From contig CAJVPJ010001253.1 of assembly GCA_910592205.1 (NCBI GenBank), forward strand, positions 1-11,091: a stretch of DNA of 11,091 bases, read 5' to 3'. Shown one piece after another: positions 1-9,460 of this stretch; position 1 is the first letter of the stretch; every line of letters begins with the position of its first letter. The translations under genes and the position numbers were made by a program. Under the pieces are notes generated by a model. That model searched no databases, was not told where the DNA came from, and was given only the letters and a program-made list of their open reading frames with translations. The DNA is from Paraglomus occultum (Eukaryota > Glomeromycota > Glomeromycetes > Paraglomerales > Paraglomeraceae).

Positions 1-1435
1 CTCCTACGACGGCGCAGCTAGATCCCAAACCGAGACAGTAGTTATCCGCTCTCCCATGACTATTGCCTCGACAGTAGACAAAAATCTACGAAAAATGATT
101 AAATTATATCGAAAAGCTGTTGAACTACTTATTAGTGAATCATATAGTTGATACTGGCTGGGAAATGTAGGAATTTCAATGAGGTCCCATGTTATTATTA
201 TTATTATTATTATAGGCAAATGTGATGTGACCACAGAATTTGTTAGTTCACAAACCTATTTATTACTATTATTACTGTATTAGTTTGTATAGTATTAGTT
301 ACATACCATACTCTGTTAATTCAGTAATTATACCATGTTTAGTTACTTTTGTGTCCAAATCACTAATAGTAATAGGTCTGTAATAGTAACGTTCAGTCAT
401 CAGATTAGAAATTGTATTTGTTTAATTTTTGGTTATGAGCAGAGCTAATAATTTACTTCATTAAGACATTAATTAATTTCAAATGTGATGATAATATTTA
501 CTGGAATCAGTTGCAATCTCTCAGAAATAATCAATAATTGGTAAATAATAGCAATGGTTGTTTATATTAAAAGTTATTGTAATTAATACCAAATATTCAA
601 TGATTTTTAGTAAACCAAGTCTTGAAGTTAAACTGAGTGCGATTTATTTTCTTAACACGCTGTACACATACATAGACAAATAATTTTCCATTGTCAAAAT
701 TTAATAGTTCAACCTCGGTAACATTTGCGCAATGATAACAAATGAGATAAATTAAGCCTATTATCGGGATTTGTAAATTTAAATAATGTCTTTTTATTAT
801 TACTAACTTGTTGCACATCAAGTAACATTACAAAAATTGGATTGAGGTTGCTTATTACTGCACATGTTTCTAACTTGTTGATATGCTTCTCTTATGATGT
901 AGATATTATTGTATATTGTATTTCTTGTAAATTTATAATTTATGCGTAGAAGAACAGTATCAACTAACTTTTTCATACGTGCGCCGCACTTATTGATTAT
1001 GCATAAACAGTACGAACACATTTTATCTACTGAGAAATTTACAACGCTAATTAAATGCGATAAGTTTTAACGACAACATCGCATTGAGGTTTATAAACTA
1101 AATATGAAAACTAAAACGTGTCGAGCTATTTGCGGTTTTGTCTACACTTTGCAAACCCTTTTTTGGCTATCGTTTGTTACCAATATAGTTTGCTTCAAGT
1201 TATGCTACCTTGTTTACGGTTGGTTTCCATAGTTTCGAAGACTACCAGGTATTAAAACAATACGTATCTGTTTAGCTTTGAGACTATTACCAAATTTAGG
1301 TTTGTCCACTTGATTTGCCACGCGGATGCGCAAGGAATGTCGATCCATCAAAGATTTTTAGATTGATAGTTGCGGTAGTTGTAACCCTTCCGTCACTATT
1401 ACTATTGATAGAACATAATTGTAATAATAATAAAC
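1..1435. other. Upstream intergenic region
   Basis: This is AT-rich DNA with no convincing gene. Open frames on the minus strand around 597-1021 are AT-driven, with no recognised domain. A minus-strand frame running toward the left edge (Met at 57-55, stop at 6-4) is too short to judge. The stretch just before 1436 should hold the GMP synthase promoter and 5' leader; no clear TATA box was found. The start context has A at -3 (taaacATGAGC). Confidence 0.5.
192..213. repeat. TTA trinucleotide microsatellite
   Basis: About seven uninterrupted TTA units. It is typical of AT-rich fungal intergenic DNA and could vary in length between strains. Confidence 0.95.
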
Positions 1436-4200
1436 ATGAGCAGCCAGACAAACGTCACCGAAGTACATTCAATCTATGATACTATATTAATCCTTGACTT
1501 TGGATCACAATATTCACACTTGATAACACGGCGCGTTCGCGAGTTTGGTGTTTATTGTGAAATGTTACCATGCACTCAAAAGATCAAGGAACTTCACTTT
1601 AAACCGAAAGGTATTCTAAATAATCACTACTTAGACGATATCTTTGCCTTATTTTGAAGATTGATATTCTTCCTTGTGCTAATTCCCCCCAAAGGCATTA
1701 TTCTATCAGGAAGTCCATATTCGGTATATGACGAGGATGCCCCCAGAGTAGATCCCGATGTATTCACGCTAGGAATACCCGTCTTGGGCATATGCTATGG
1801 CCTTCAAGTAGATATTCATACGTTTTTTTGTCCCGTCCAAGCTTTTCGTAACAACTCTCATACTTACTAGTCATTATCAGGAAATAGCCTGGAACCATAG
1901 CGGATCAGTTGTGGCCTGTAATCATCGAGAGTATGGACATGCGATGCTAAGTGTAATCAAGCATGCCGACCATCCCGTTGTTGATAGACTATTCGATGGA
2001 TTCGATGGTGATATAGAGGTACGTATTATAGGGAGTGTATCGTGATCGTACAGATTATGCTGCTGCAATAGACTATGTGTGAAAAAGAATGACTTGAGTT
2101 GCTAGATTGATTACCGTGAAATATTACACGTTCTTTAAATCTCCCCCTCCTTTCCCTCTTTTTGTAAAGCCTTGTTTCGCGTCTCGCTTATTAGTCCAAT
2201 CTCATTTTTCACCCAACCTTTTATTCACTAGGTTTGGATGTCCCACGGTGACCAACTCTCCAAATTACCAACAAATTTTCGTATAATAGGCAGCACACAG
2301 ACTGCTCCGTTTGCAGCGATCGCGCACGAAGAGAAGCTATTGTTTGGCATTCAATTTCATCCAGAAGTCACACATACCCCGAGGGGAAAAGAGATAATTG
2401 GAAATTTTGTCAAGAGTATATGTGAATGTAAAACTGATTGGACAATGGCATGTTATAACAATACAAAGTTGGGTGTGGGAGACTTGTGTATTGTAGATTC
2501 AATACCGAAAGAAGAACGATTAAAAAGTGCGTACGCGATTTGACCGTCTTTTTTCCCCTTTTTTTTTTGCAGGAATCGTTTATTGACAAGGAAATCGAAC
2601 GCATTAGACAGATAGTCGGAAAAGATGGAGAGGTTGTCGGAGCTGTTAGTGGGGGAGTGGATAGCACAGTTGCTGCCAAGTTAATGAAGGAAGCTATCGG
2701 AGATCGGTGAGATATGAAGCTTAATTGGAATTTACACTGTTTACTTGCATCTCGAATAAGTAATATCTTGCGTTGATTACTTATTCCTTGTAGAATACCC
2801 TACAAACACTACACACATACTTGATACTCACTACTTGTTTATTTCACCTGTTCATCATTCACATGTATACATTACTTTGAAAAAGTTTTCACGCTATTCT
2901 GGTGGACAACGGTGTCATGCGTCTCAACGAATGCGCAACCGTCCATTCCTACCTCCATTCGCATTTGAAAATCAACCTCCGCGTAGTCGACGCATCAGAC
3001 AAATTTTTGTCGCGTCTCAAAGGCGTCACTGACCCTGAAAAGAAGAGAAAGATAATCGGAAACACGTTTATCGAGGTGTTTGAAGAGGAAGCGGCAAAGA
3101 TCGATGAGGTGACGAAAAAAAGTGGAAGAAAAAGCATCGAATATTTGTTACAGGGTACTTTGTATCCTGACGTTATTGAAAGTGTCAGTTTTAAAGGTCC
3201 GAGTGCGGTTATCAAGACGCATCATGTAAGTGCATGTTTGCGTAAAAGTGTGATCAAGTTGTGACATGGTGTATACACGATTGTAATACGGAACTTGTTG
3301 GTTGTAGAACGTGGGTGGGTTGCTGCAAGACATGAAGTTAAAGCTTATCGAGCCGCTTCGCGAGCTGTTCAAAGGTACTTGTGAAACAATGTGTTTGATG
3401 GTTTCGCTTTTGGCGAATGTGGCCGCCGCATTGTTGCACTCATGGTTTTCATCTAACTCGATAACTTTTGGTCATGCTCTCGCCTCCTCTCATCTCCCCA
3501 TCTGCCAAAAAGACGAAGTCCGCAAACTAGGCAAAGTTCTCTCTCTTCCCGATGACTTGATTTATCGCCACCCGTTTCCCGGACCTGGAATAGCCATCCG
3601 CATTCTCGGGGAAGTGACTCCCGAGCAAGTCGCTATAGCTCGAGCAGCAGATCACATTTACATTGAAGAGATTAAGAAAGCGGGTCTGTACAGAGAAATC
3701 GCACAAGCATACGCGGCGTTGTTGCCGGTGAAGGCTGTGGGCGTGATGGGTGACAAGAGGACGTACGAGCAAGTTATTGTACTAAGGGCGGTCGAGACTA
3801 CTGATTTTATGACTGCTGATTGGTATGGATGAAAACGGTGGGGGGGACGAATGGAAAATGCGGTGAAAATAGCAGGGTTGAGAAGGCCGTGGATATTTGT
3901 ATTGGCTAAAGTCATATGTATTATAGGTACGATTTTCCACGCGCAATACTAAAAAAGATCAGTAACAAGATTATCAATGAAGTCAAAGGTTAGTACGTCT
4001 CCGTAAGAGTGCATTGTGCGTTTGGTGTATGTAAAGTCTCGTCATTTTTCGTCTTTTGACTATTAGGAGTTAATCGCGTGGTGTACGATATTTCGAGCAA
4101 GCCTCCGGCTACAATTGAATGGTACTTGTTCTGTCTGTTTTTGATCCAAAAGTCTTTGGAAGGTTAATGACGTCCTGAACGATATTCTTCTAGGGAATAA
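1436..4200 (+). CDS. GUA1: GMP synthase (glutamine-hydrolysing), 11 exons, 538 aa
   Basis: Converts XMP, ATP and glutamine to GMP, the last step of de novo guanine nucleotide synthesis, in the cytosol. Exons: 1436-1610, 1695-1807, 1881-2018, 2232-2447, 2573-2706, 2886-3225, 3308-3374, 3513-3822, 3927-3988, 4067-4121, 4194-4200; they join to 1617 bases in one frame. Residues 1-210 are a class I glutamine amidotransferase domain with nucleophile Cys92 in GICYG and the His185/Glu187 pair in FHPEV. The ATP-pyrophosphatase domain follows, with the PP-loop SGGVDS at 240-245 and VDNG at 265-268. The C-terminal dimerisation domain has HPFPGPG at 414-420 and ends [11 protein letters not shown], as in yeast Gua1 (525 aa). 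The start gives MSSQ before the conserved [19 protein letters not shown]. One oddity is that the amidotransferase SGGP motif reads SGSP (Ser65). Exon edges were chosen by homology and splice phase, so a few could shift by codons. Confidence 0.96.
1611..1694 (+). other. Intron 1 of GMP synthase, flanked by an imperfect direct repeat
   Basis: This phase-1 GT-AG intron of 84 bases splits the Gly59 codon. The exon end at 1604-1615 (ccgaaaggtatt) is repeated at 1688-1699 (cccaaaggcatt) with 10 of 12 bases the same, so the end of the intron also reads Pro-Lys-Gly-Ile. The exact splice pair could therefore shift, but the choice made keeps the conserved PKGIILSG continuous. Confidence 0.85.
2448..2572 (+). 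other. Intron 4 of GMP synthase, probable GC-AG intron
   Basis: Conservation with yeast Gua1 requires the codons for Trp-Thr-Met (ending 2447) to join Glu-Ser-Phe-Ile-Asp (from 2573). The base pair after 2447 is GC, not GT, within GCATGT, which is close to the GCAAGT consensus of GC-AG introns. The 3' end has a strong pyrimidine tract (about 2548-2568) and a TGCAG acceptor. The nearest GT, at 2452, would create a TGA at the joint. A later in-phase GT (GTAGAT near 2495) would add about 16 unconserved residues. Confidence 0.75.
3375..3512 (+). other. Intron 7 of GMP synthase, 138 bases, stop-free and in frame
   Basis: The intron starts GTACTT and ends AAAAAG. Its length is 46 codons and it has no stop in the gene's frame, so exons 7 and 8 form one long open frame across it. 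Removing it joins LFK to DEVRKLG, exactly as in yeast Gua1, which is why it is called an intron. Retaining it would insert 46 Ser/Ala/Leu-rich residues near residue 394. Confidence 0.85.
4122..4200 (+). other. Intron 10 (4122-4193) and 7-base terminal exon 11
   Basis: Exon 10 ends with TG of a Trp codon at 4121. A 72-base GTACTT...TTCTAG intron, with possible branch sites near 4165-4180, leads to GGAATAA at 4194-4200. Joined, this gives Trp-Glu-stop, the exact C-terminus (EWE) of yeast Gua1. Reading on without splicing would replace the final Glu with about 14 unconserved residues ending at a TAA near 4167. Confidence 0.88.
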
Positions 4201-4514
4201 TATATACCATGGCGACGATATAAGCCACTAGGAAATTAATCATTACGAAAATTTGAATGTTCGGTTAATCAAGTCTACATAAAAATTCTGTCCGTTTAAT
4301 TATCGAACGTAATAATCACATTGCGGGCGGGTTAATCTGTGAAATGAGTTCAGTATCACTGCACTTTCAAAGTCTTACGTATCGATTACCTCGAATTATG
4401 AAAGAAAGATATAACCGTTGTAAGCATTTTAATTTCTTGCCAGACAGTATGAAGAGTAGCAGATATTTTTATGTTAACAGTAGCGAAAACGAACTAATTG
4501 ACTATGACTCATGA

Positions 4515-4694
4515 CACTTAAACTCGTCTGGAAAGATCAAAGTCTATTCCGGTCTTGAAGATCTCTTTGGAGAATCAATTGCTCAAGCCACATCAAACGG
4601 AACCCAAAGTTCATGCGCTAATAGACGTATATGTGCATCTCAAAGAATCTTAATTTACACTGCAGACGGCAAAAATCGTGATTCATCATGTTGA
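4515..4694 (+). other. Coding-like open frame without a start codon
   Basis: Between stops at 4512-4514 and 4692-4694 lies a 59-codon frame with mixed residues (contains KIKVYSGLEDLFGES and RILIYTADGKN), less AT-biased than the DNA around it. There is no in-frame ATG, no clear splice sites and no recognised family. It may be a relic exon or chance. Confidence 0.15.
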
Positions 4695-5193
4695 GTTCTC
4701 TAAAGTCACGTGAAAGTAAGAGTCTGACATATTACAGAATAGACTAAGACGCGAAAATAGGTACATCTCAAACATGAGCGAGTTATATTCTTCGAATTGA
4801 ACAATGCGGATACAGACAATAGTCTTACAGCAGCCACCTTGCGTGTGAATATATATTCGATACAAGATATTACTAAAAGTCTGTATTTATAACAATTAGT
4901 GATAAGCTGAATACGGATTACACACATCACAAGCATGTTTTACTGCGCCGGCTGCTCTTCCGAGATATGTTAAACACTTACAAGTGACCAAAGTATCAAA
5001 TCTTGCTTATAAATGAGAGCAAACTTTGCCCTTTAATATAATTCACTAGAAATTCGAGGAGAATATTCGTGCCACAATAACAAAATATAAATTGAGTAAG
5101 AGATTATTTAAGCTTTTTCACGTTCCTCGATAATGGGCTTTGGAAAATGACTTCAGAGGCAGATGTGGATATTGCTGTCGAAGAAACAAGGTT

Positions 5194-5322
5194 TCAATAG
5201 CAATTAGTTTGTTCGTCAGCGATGGCCTTTCCTTGCTCAAAGGCTAATAACGCATACGCTCCCATCACGATAACAGCTGAGAAGAGAAACAATCTCCTTC
5301 GTTTTCCGAAAAAAAAAAAAAA
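5194..5322 (-). other. Coding-like fragment with a basic plus hydrophobic segment
   Basis: Read on the minus strand from the T14 tract, the frame gives a basic stretch (GKRRR), a hydrophobic run (LFLFSAVIVMGAYALLAF) and an acidic tail, ending at a TGA at 5196-5194. The frame stays open for about 29 codons beyond that stop. The basic-then-hydrophobic pattern suits a membrane segment, such as a degraded transporter, but no start, splice site or family is clear. The plus strand here also has an open frame from an ATG, so the strand is uncertain. Confidence 0.18.
5309..5322. repeat. A14 homopolymer tract
   Basis: Fourteen consecutive A residues on the plus strand. It could be a chance tract or the remnant of a retroposed poly(A) tail; no target-site duplication was recognised. 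Confidence 0.9.
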
Positions 5323-6679
5323 CTCTTAATTCTTATGTACTACTTCCGTCGATACCAGCAGGGCATAACAGATCACTGTTGTTTTTAAAAGTACGATTTG
5401 CAGAAACAAAATGAGACTCCGAGACTAGCACTCCACGAAAACATTTTCGTCGTATACTGAACGTGAATTGCGTGGTGTCCCCGTCGAGACCATCACCTTA
5501 ATCTTTAAAGGGACTGTCTATTAGTAGAATACTTTTCGGTTTAAAGATACAATGCTTTGATTTTTGCGTCACATCTCACGGTAGACATCCCAAACGCGCG
5601 CCGCGTTACCAAGTGTTGGTCACGAATTAATATACATTATCAATAGAATGTAACTTTTGGTATTAACATAGAGAGCGTTCTATAGCGAGCAAAGTAATTG
5701 ATAATGCTTAATGAATACTGGGAACAATATTAGAACATTTATTCTGTATGCCAGAGTAAATGGCTTTATTACAATATACACAGCTACTACGTACCGTAAA
5801 GAACAATTAAACGATTAGCACATTTACAGTCCAAGTCGAACTTTGTTTCATCGCATAATAGATAAGCATTAACACGACATTGAAATAAAATGATCTTTGC
5901 CCTGTGCTCTTACGCTGGATAACAGCACTTGATTAATTTTCTGTGAAACTTGCTTAAGACCTTTTGGTATTAGGAAAAGAAACAAAAATAGGTTTATGAA
6001 ATGACTGCAAAACTTACAATGTTTCCTGGGTTTTTTACACGTTGCATTTGGAACAAGACAAGACAGAGAATATTTCAAACTCATGTTAATTGCAACACTG
6101 GAAACCAACGGAAGAAACGTATTTATTCTTATCTCAGTGTACGCAAGCAGTTGGCAAATAGAAATAAGCAGACGAAAATAACAGTATTGATAAAATTTTT
6201 TCATAATTAGAATTGTAATTGATAAAAATAGGGCGGCTGGCGCTTCATACGCCTATCCGGATGAACACATCAAGCGCGGGCCGCATACCCCAAAGAATGT
6301 TATATTTGTCTTTATCAATACACCAGTCATCACTGTCATGCGTATACTTTTACAAGCTAATAGAAATGCTAAGAGACTATTAAGCTTTCTATGGCTAGGG
6401 ATGTAAATGAATCTTGGCAACGAATAGAGTAAGTGAAGACTAAGCTGAATTACACCCTCCGTCATTTGATGTTAATAGAGTGCCACTAATGTTAATATTG
6501 TCTATTAAACAAAAGAACAATACACTATTAAGGAGGGCAATAATATGCAATAAAGACGTAATATTTTGATCTTACCGCCCATTCATTGTTCTAAATTTAG
6601 GTGTATTATTTCCTTATATTAAACCCGTGCAGCGGGCAGATTATTTATTTGTAAGTTGCATCCCGGTTGCATGGTCCAA

Positions 6680-6745
6680 ACCAAATTCGGGTATGTTTAA
6701 AATAAGTCGGTAGTATTGATCGGTCATCAGAAACCCGAATTTGGT
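6680..6745. repeat. 13-bp perfect inverted repeat with a 40-base spacer
   Basis: The left arm, accaaattcgggt at 6680-6692, is the exact reverse complement of acccgaatttggt at 6733-6745. The match does not extend on either side. It could form a hairpin, or be the ends of a tiny mobile-element remnant; there are no obvious flanking target duplications. Confidence 0.7.
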
Positions 6746-8224
6746 AGAAAGTCACTTGGGGAACATCTGACAATTATGTAGTAGTGGCTTTTTCTCCCGT
6801 ATTTGTATTTGAAGCAATGTTAACTTTCTTCAATTGTGTAGCTTTTAAAAATAGAACTGTAATTTGTACGACGTTTCTTAAGTCTACCAACCAATTGAAA
6901 ACAACTTAAACTGTATAATCTAAAAGATATGATATCGCTCCAATGTTTAAGCGATGCTTTGCCACAACCACTATTAACGACTTGCATGGCAACAATAATA
7001 AAATTATCGAATACACTATTGCATTAATTAAAGCGTTAATATTAATATGTTTCTAATGTTAATTGTTCAACTGCCTTTGATTTCATTCCGTTGTCTACAT
7101 CTACAGTTAGAGGGAATAGCCTTTGCATATGGATCTGACCGAATTAACCTAATATTCGAACTAAACTTATTGCGATATTAACTTTATTTTATTAGATACG
7201 GGGAACTCCCGTCACCACTGGGATCCTTTCCTTGACGTACAAATTTGAGATATTACTATAAAAGTCAATTCAATACATTTGGATCGCCCTTGTTACATTG
7301 ATTTACCGTCAATGCACACTATCTACCGGATACTTCGTTATAGTCTATTTTTGCTAATGCATTGTGCAACATCAACAGACATTACGCACCGCCAACGTTA
7401 AATATAGATCCAGGGGTTCTCCAATAAATGAATCAAAGTTGCGTAAATACGACCGACTTTACGCTGAAGTCTATAATATAAAGTATCGTAATGCAAAAAG
7501 TTCAACAAGGAGAAAAAGGTCAACAAAAAAACTATCCTGATTACTTTTTATCTCAAAGAGCAAATTATATATGCAAAGCAAAGGCCGAATGGGAAGACAA
7601 GGACTGGAATATTAATAACGAACTTAGGACAGTCACATCAACTGAATTTAAAACTTGTATTTTCAATGTATGACAAAAGCAAACATGCCAAGAAATTAAT
7701 ACAATATTAATCCGTACAACTTTCCTATTTCACAATGCCGCATGCAGTGTGTAATGTTGTTTTCACGAGGGTGAAAATCAGCCCTAATTTCGAATGTTTG
7801 GAAATCAACTTTGATCGTAAACTAAACTTTCAGTAAAACTCATTCACAAATCAAAAATACTTGTCTATTTTGATAAACTTTCTTTTCATGCAAAGTAACT
7901 AATCAGTGTCTGTATAATGATGTAACATTGTACAAACATGTCGAATTTGCACGTCTTTTTTTTTTCCTCCGTCTCTTTTCCCCTGCATTGTGTTAAACAG
8001 TGCAATATGTGCTTGCTGATGAACACGGGATCGGGCAGTAAAACAACATTATCAGCTTTCGATATTGTTGTGACGGACACATTCTCTAAAAATAGACGAA
8101 ATTAGTAATACGTTTACTAATAATAGATTTTCCTTGTTTTTGGCTAGACGACATCTTACATATGCAATCTAAACAGCGCAAGCAAACCATTCCACCTAAC
8201 TCGAATCAGTACAACGAAAAAATG

Positions 8225-8231
8225 TATTTAA
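8225..8231 (+). promoter_or_regulatory. Possible TATA-like element of the secreted-protein gene
   Basis: TATTTAA lies about 125 bases upstream of the ATG at 8354, next to a more mixed pyrimidine-rich stretch (8236-8260) that could hold the transcription start. It is called on position and composition only. Confidence 0.3.
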
Positions 8232-8353
8232 ACACTGCGTTCTTGCTTCCCTGACTTTCAACGAGCAGACTCATTAGCTTGTCAAATCAATAGCTTGGTA
8301 TATCAAGTTCATATCATTTTACATACGAATCCGCTCAGTTAATATCAAGAAAA

Positions 8354-8919
8354 ATGAATCCCCTCCGCAACAAGTTTTTGGGACTTTTCGTCATTCTCGT
8401 TGTAATGCTCGCTACCTTGACGGCCTCCAACCCAATTCCAGAACTCGAAAAAAGAGAGGATCCTGTCATGAACGTTCCATCTCCGGGTCCAGGTCAACGC
8501 AAGATGAATTCTATACAGAATGTTAGTTGGTGGTGTAATAAATGTAGTTCAAAGGGTAAGTGTTGTAATTTTTTAGCATGTTTGTAAATTATTTTTTCTC
8601 CTAATAATAATAAATATTTTTTTTACTTTAGCCAAAGTTGACGTTAAGATAACGAATGCCCGCGACGCTAATTTCGCCACCTTCACTGTAAGTTGATTTT
8701 TCTTTCTCGTTAATTAGATGATTTACAAACTTGGAAAGCTTTTGTCTAATGTATGTACTGTATATTATTATTTTCTAGGGTCACAACGCTAAATCTGGCT
8801 CGTTAAGCTTTGTCATTGACCCAAAGTGGGCTAGAGTAGGATTTTTGTACCTCGTTCAAGTGACGCTCCATGGTCATCCAGAAGTCAGTGGATTCAGTAG
8901 CTCATTCGAAGTGGTATAA
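8354..8919 (+). CDS. Small secreted protein, Kre9/Knh1-like domain, 3 exons, 132 aa
   Basis: Exons 8354-8555, 8632-8687 and 8779-8919 join to 399 bases; both introns start GTAAGT and end TTTAG or TCTAG. Residues 1-25 are a clear signal peptide (basic start, hydrophobic core LGLFVILVVMLATLT), followed by a Lys33-Arg34 site suited to Kex2-type cleavage. The remaining ~98 residues carry an early PSPGPG (43-47), VSWWC (57-61), alternating hydrophobic strands (VDVKI, SGSLSFVID, FLYLVQVTL) and a final FSSSFEVV. This order, with Pro-Ser near the front, SW, GS-strand and terminal S-F-x-V, resembles the Kre9/Knh1-like domain of fungal wall and secreted proteins (PF10342). There is one N-glycosylation sequon (Asn56) and a Cys61/Cys64 pair, but no Ser/Thr-rich tail or GPI signal, so the product should be soluble. 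The gene structure is firm; the family call is tentative, and a secreted effector is possible. Confidence 0.88.
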
Positions 8920-9021
8920 AAAAAGTCTTGAATCTGATTTACACGTTTAATAGAAGTACATCGTGCATTTTCTCCCAACTATGTATTATGACTTTTACGG
9001 TATTAATATAATGTTACAATC

Positions 9022-9027
9022 AATAAA
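9022..9027 (+). terminator. Polyadenylation signal AATAAA
   Basis: AATAAA lies about 100 bases after the stop of the secreted-protein gene, in AT-rich DNA, at a normal distance for a fungal 3' UTR. Confidence 0.5.
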
Positions 9028-9205
9028 AAAATGAAAAACGTTAGACGTAACAGAAAGGTTAAAAGATTAAATTGCCAAATGTCACGGACATTTTATTTTT
9101 ACTTGCCGACCAATGAAAGAAGTAAATTGAATAAATAACACTATCAATATTTTCATAATTTACTAGCCATTCTTTTAAATTATTTTTTCCGGAAATACCA
9201 CATTT

Positions 9206-9460
9206 ATGGATCCGCCGAACAATTATTTCACCGATCTGCTACCAAAAACGGATAATCCAAGTAATCGAAATATACGTACCCATGATCATACATTCAAGAC
9301 GTTGCTTATGCCGAAAAAAACCCCCCCAACTTTTACTCATTTTCTACACCAATCTGGTCGTTTTGCTGGTGCAAGCCTTTTTGTAGAATACAGATCAAAT
9401 GGGTTATTCAAAGAATCAAAGAGCCTTGGCGCTATATTCTGGACAATCAGATTTATCTGA
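9206..9460 (+). pseudogene. Open frame with a faint HMG-box resemblance, probably truncated
   Basis: An 84-codon frame starts MDPPNNYFTDLL, has a Lys/Pro-rich lead (MPKKTPP, residues 35-41), a Phe-rich helix-like stretch and then SKSLGAIFW (77-79 being the last before TIRFI). In HMG boxes a Pro-x-x-x-Phe start is followed about 32 residues later by SKxLGxxW; here the spacing is 34. The third helix of such a box is missing, as the frame stops right after the Trp region and no continuation was found. It might be a decayed MATA-HMG-type gene, a family known to be greatly expanded in Glomeromycotina, or a chance frame. Confidence 0.3.

Larger units (their letters stand above)
4201..8353. other. 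Large intergenic region without a convincing gene
   Basis: About 4.1 kb between the GMP synthase stop and the secreted-protein start. It is AT-rich with a few more GC-rich patches (near 5588-5610 and 6228-6290). The longest open frame (minus strand, 5869-6204) is Leu/Phe/Ile/Cys-rich and looks chance-made. Items that could be described are listed separately: coding-like fragments at 4515-4694 and 5194-5322, an A14 tract, and an inverted repeat at 6680-6745. No AATAAA was seen just after 4200. Confidence 0.5.

Noticed and set aside
597-1021. Two minus-strand open frames upstream of GMP synthase.
   Set aside because: AT-driven residue mix with many Asn, Ile, Tyr and Lys; no recognised motif and no continuity between them.
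3527-3915. Minus-strand open frames inside GMP synthase exon 8.
   Set aside because: They are antisense shadows of a well-conserved exon.
5869-6204. Minus-strand open frame of 111 codons.
   Set aside because: The composition is Leu/Ile/Phe/Ser/Cys-rich as expected from AT-rich DNA, with no domain, signal peptide or splice support, and a competing open frame on the other strand.
7491-7673. Plus-strand frame of 60 codons, Lys/Gln-rich.
   Set aside because: No domain, no splice sites fitting neighbours, and residue use typical of chance frames in AT-rich DNA.
7886-8080. Minus-strand frame starting MSVTTISKADNVVLL, divergent from the secreted-protein gene.
   Set aside because: The first 30 codons look plausible, but the rest is poly-Lys/Glu from an A/T tract and no continuation or family was found.
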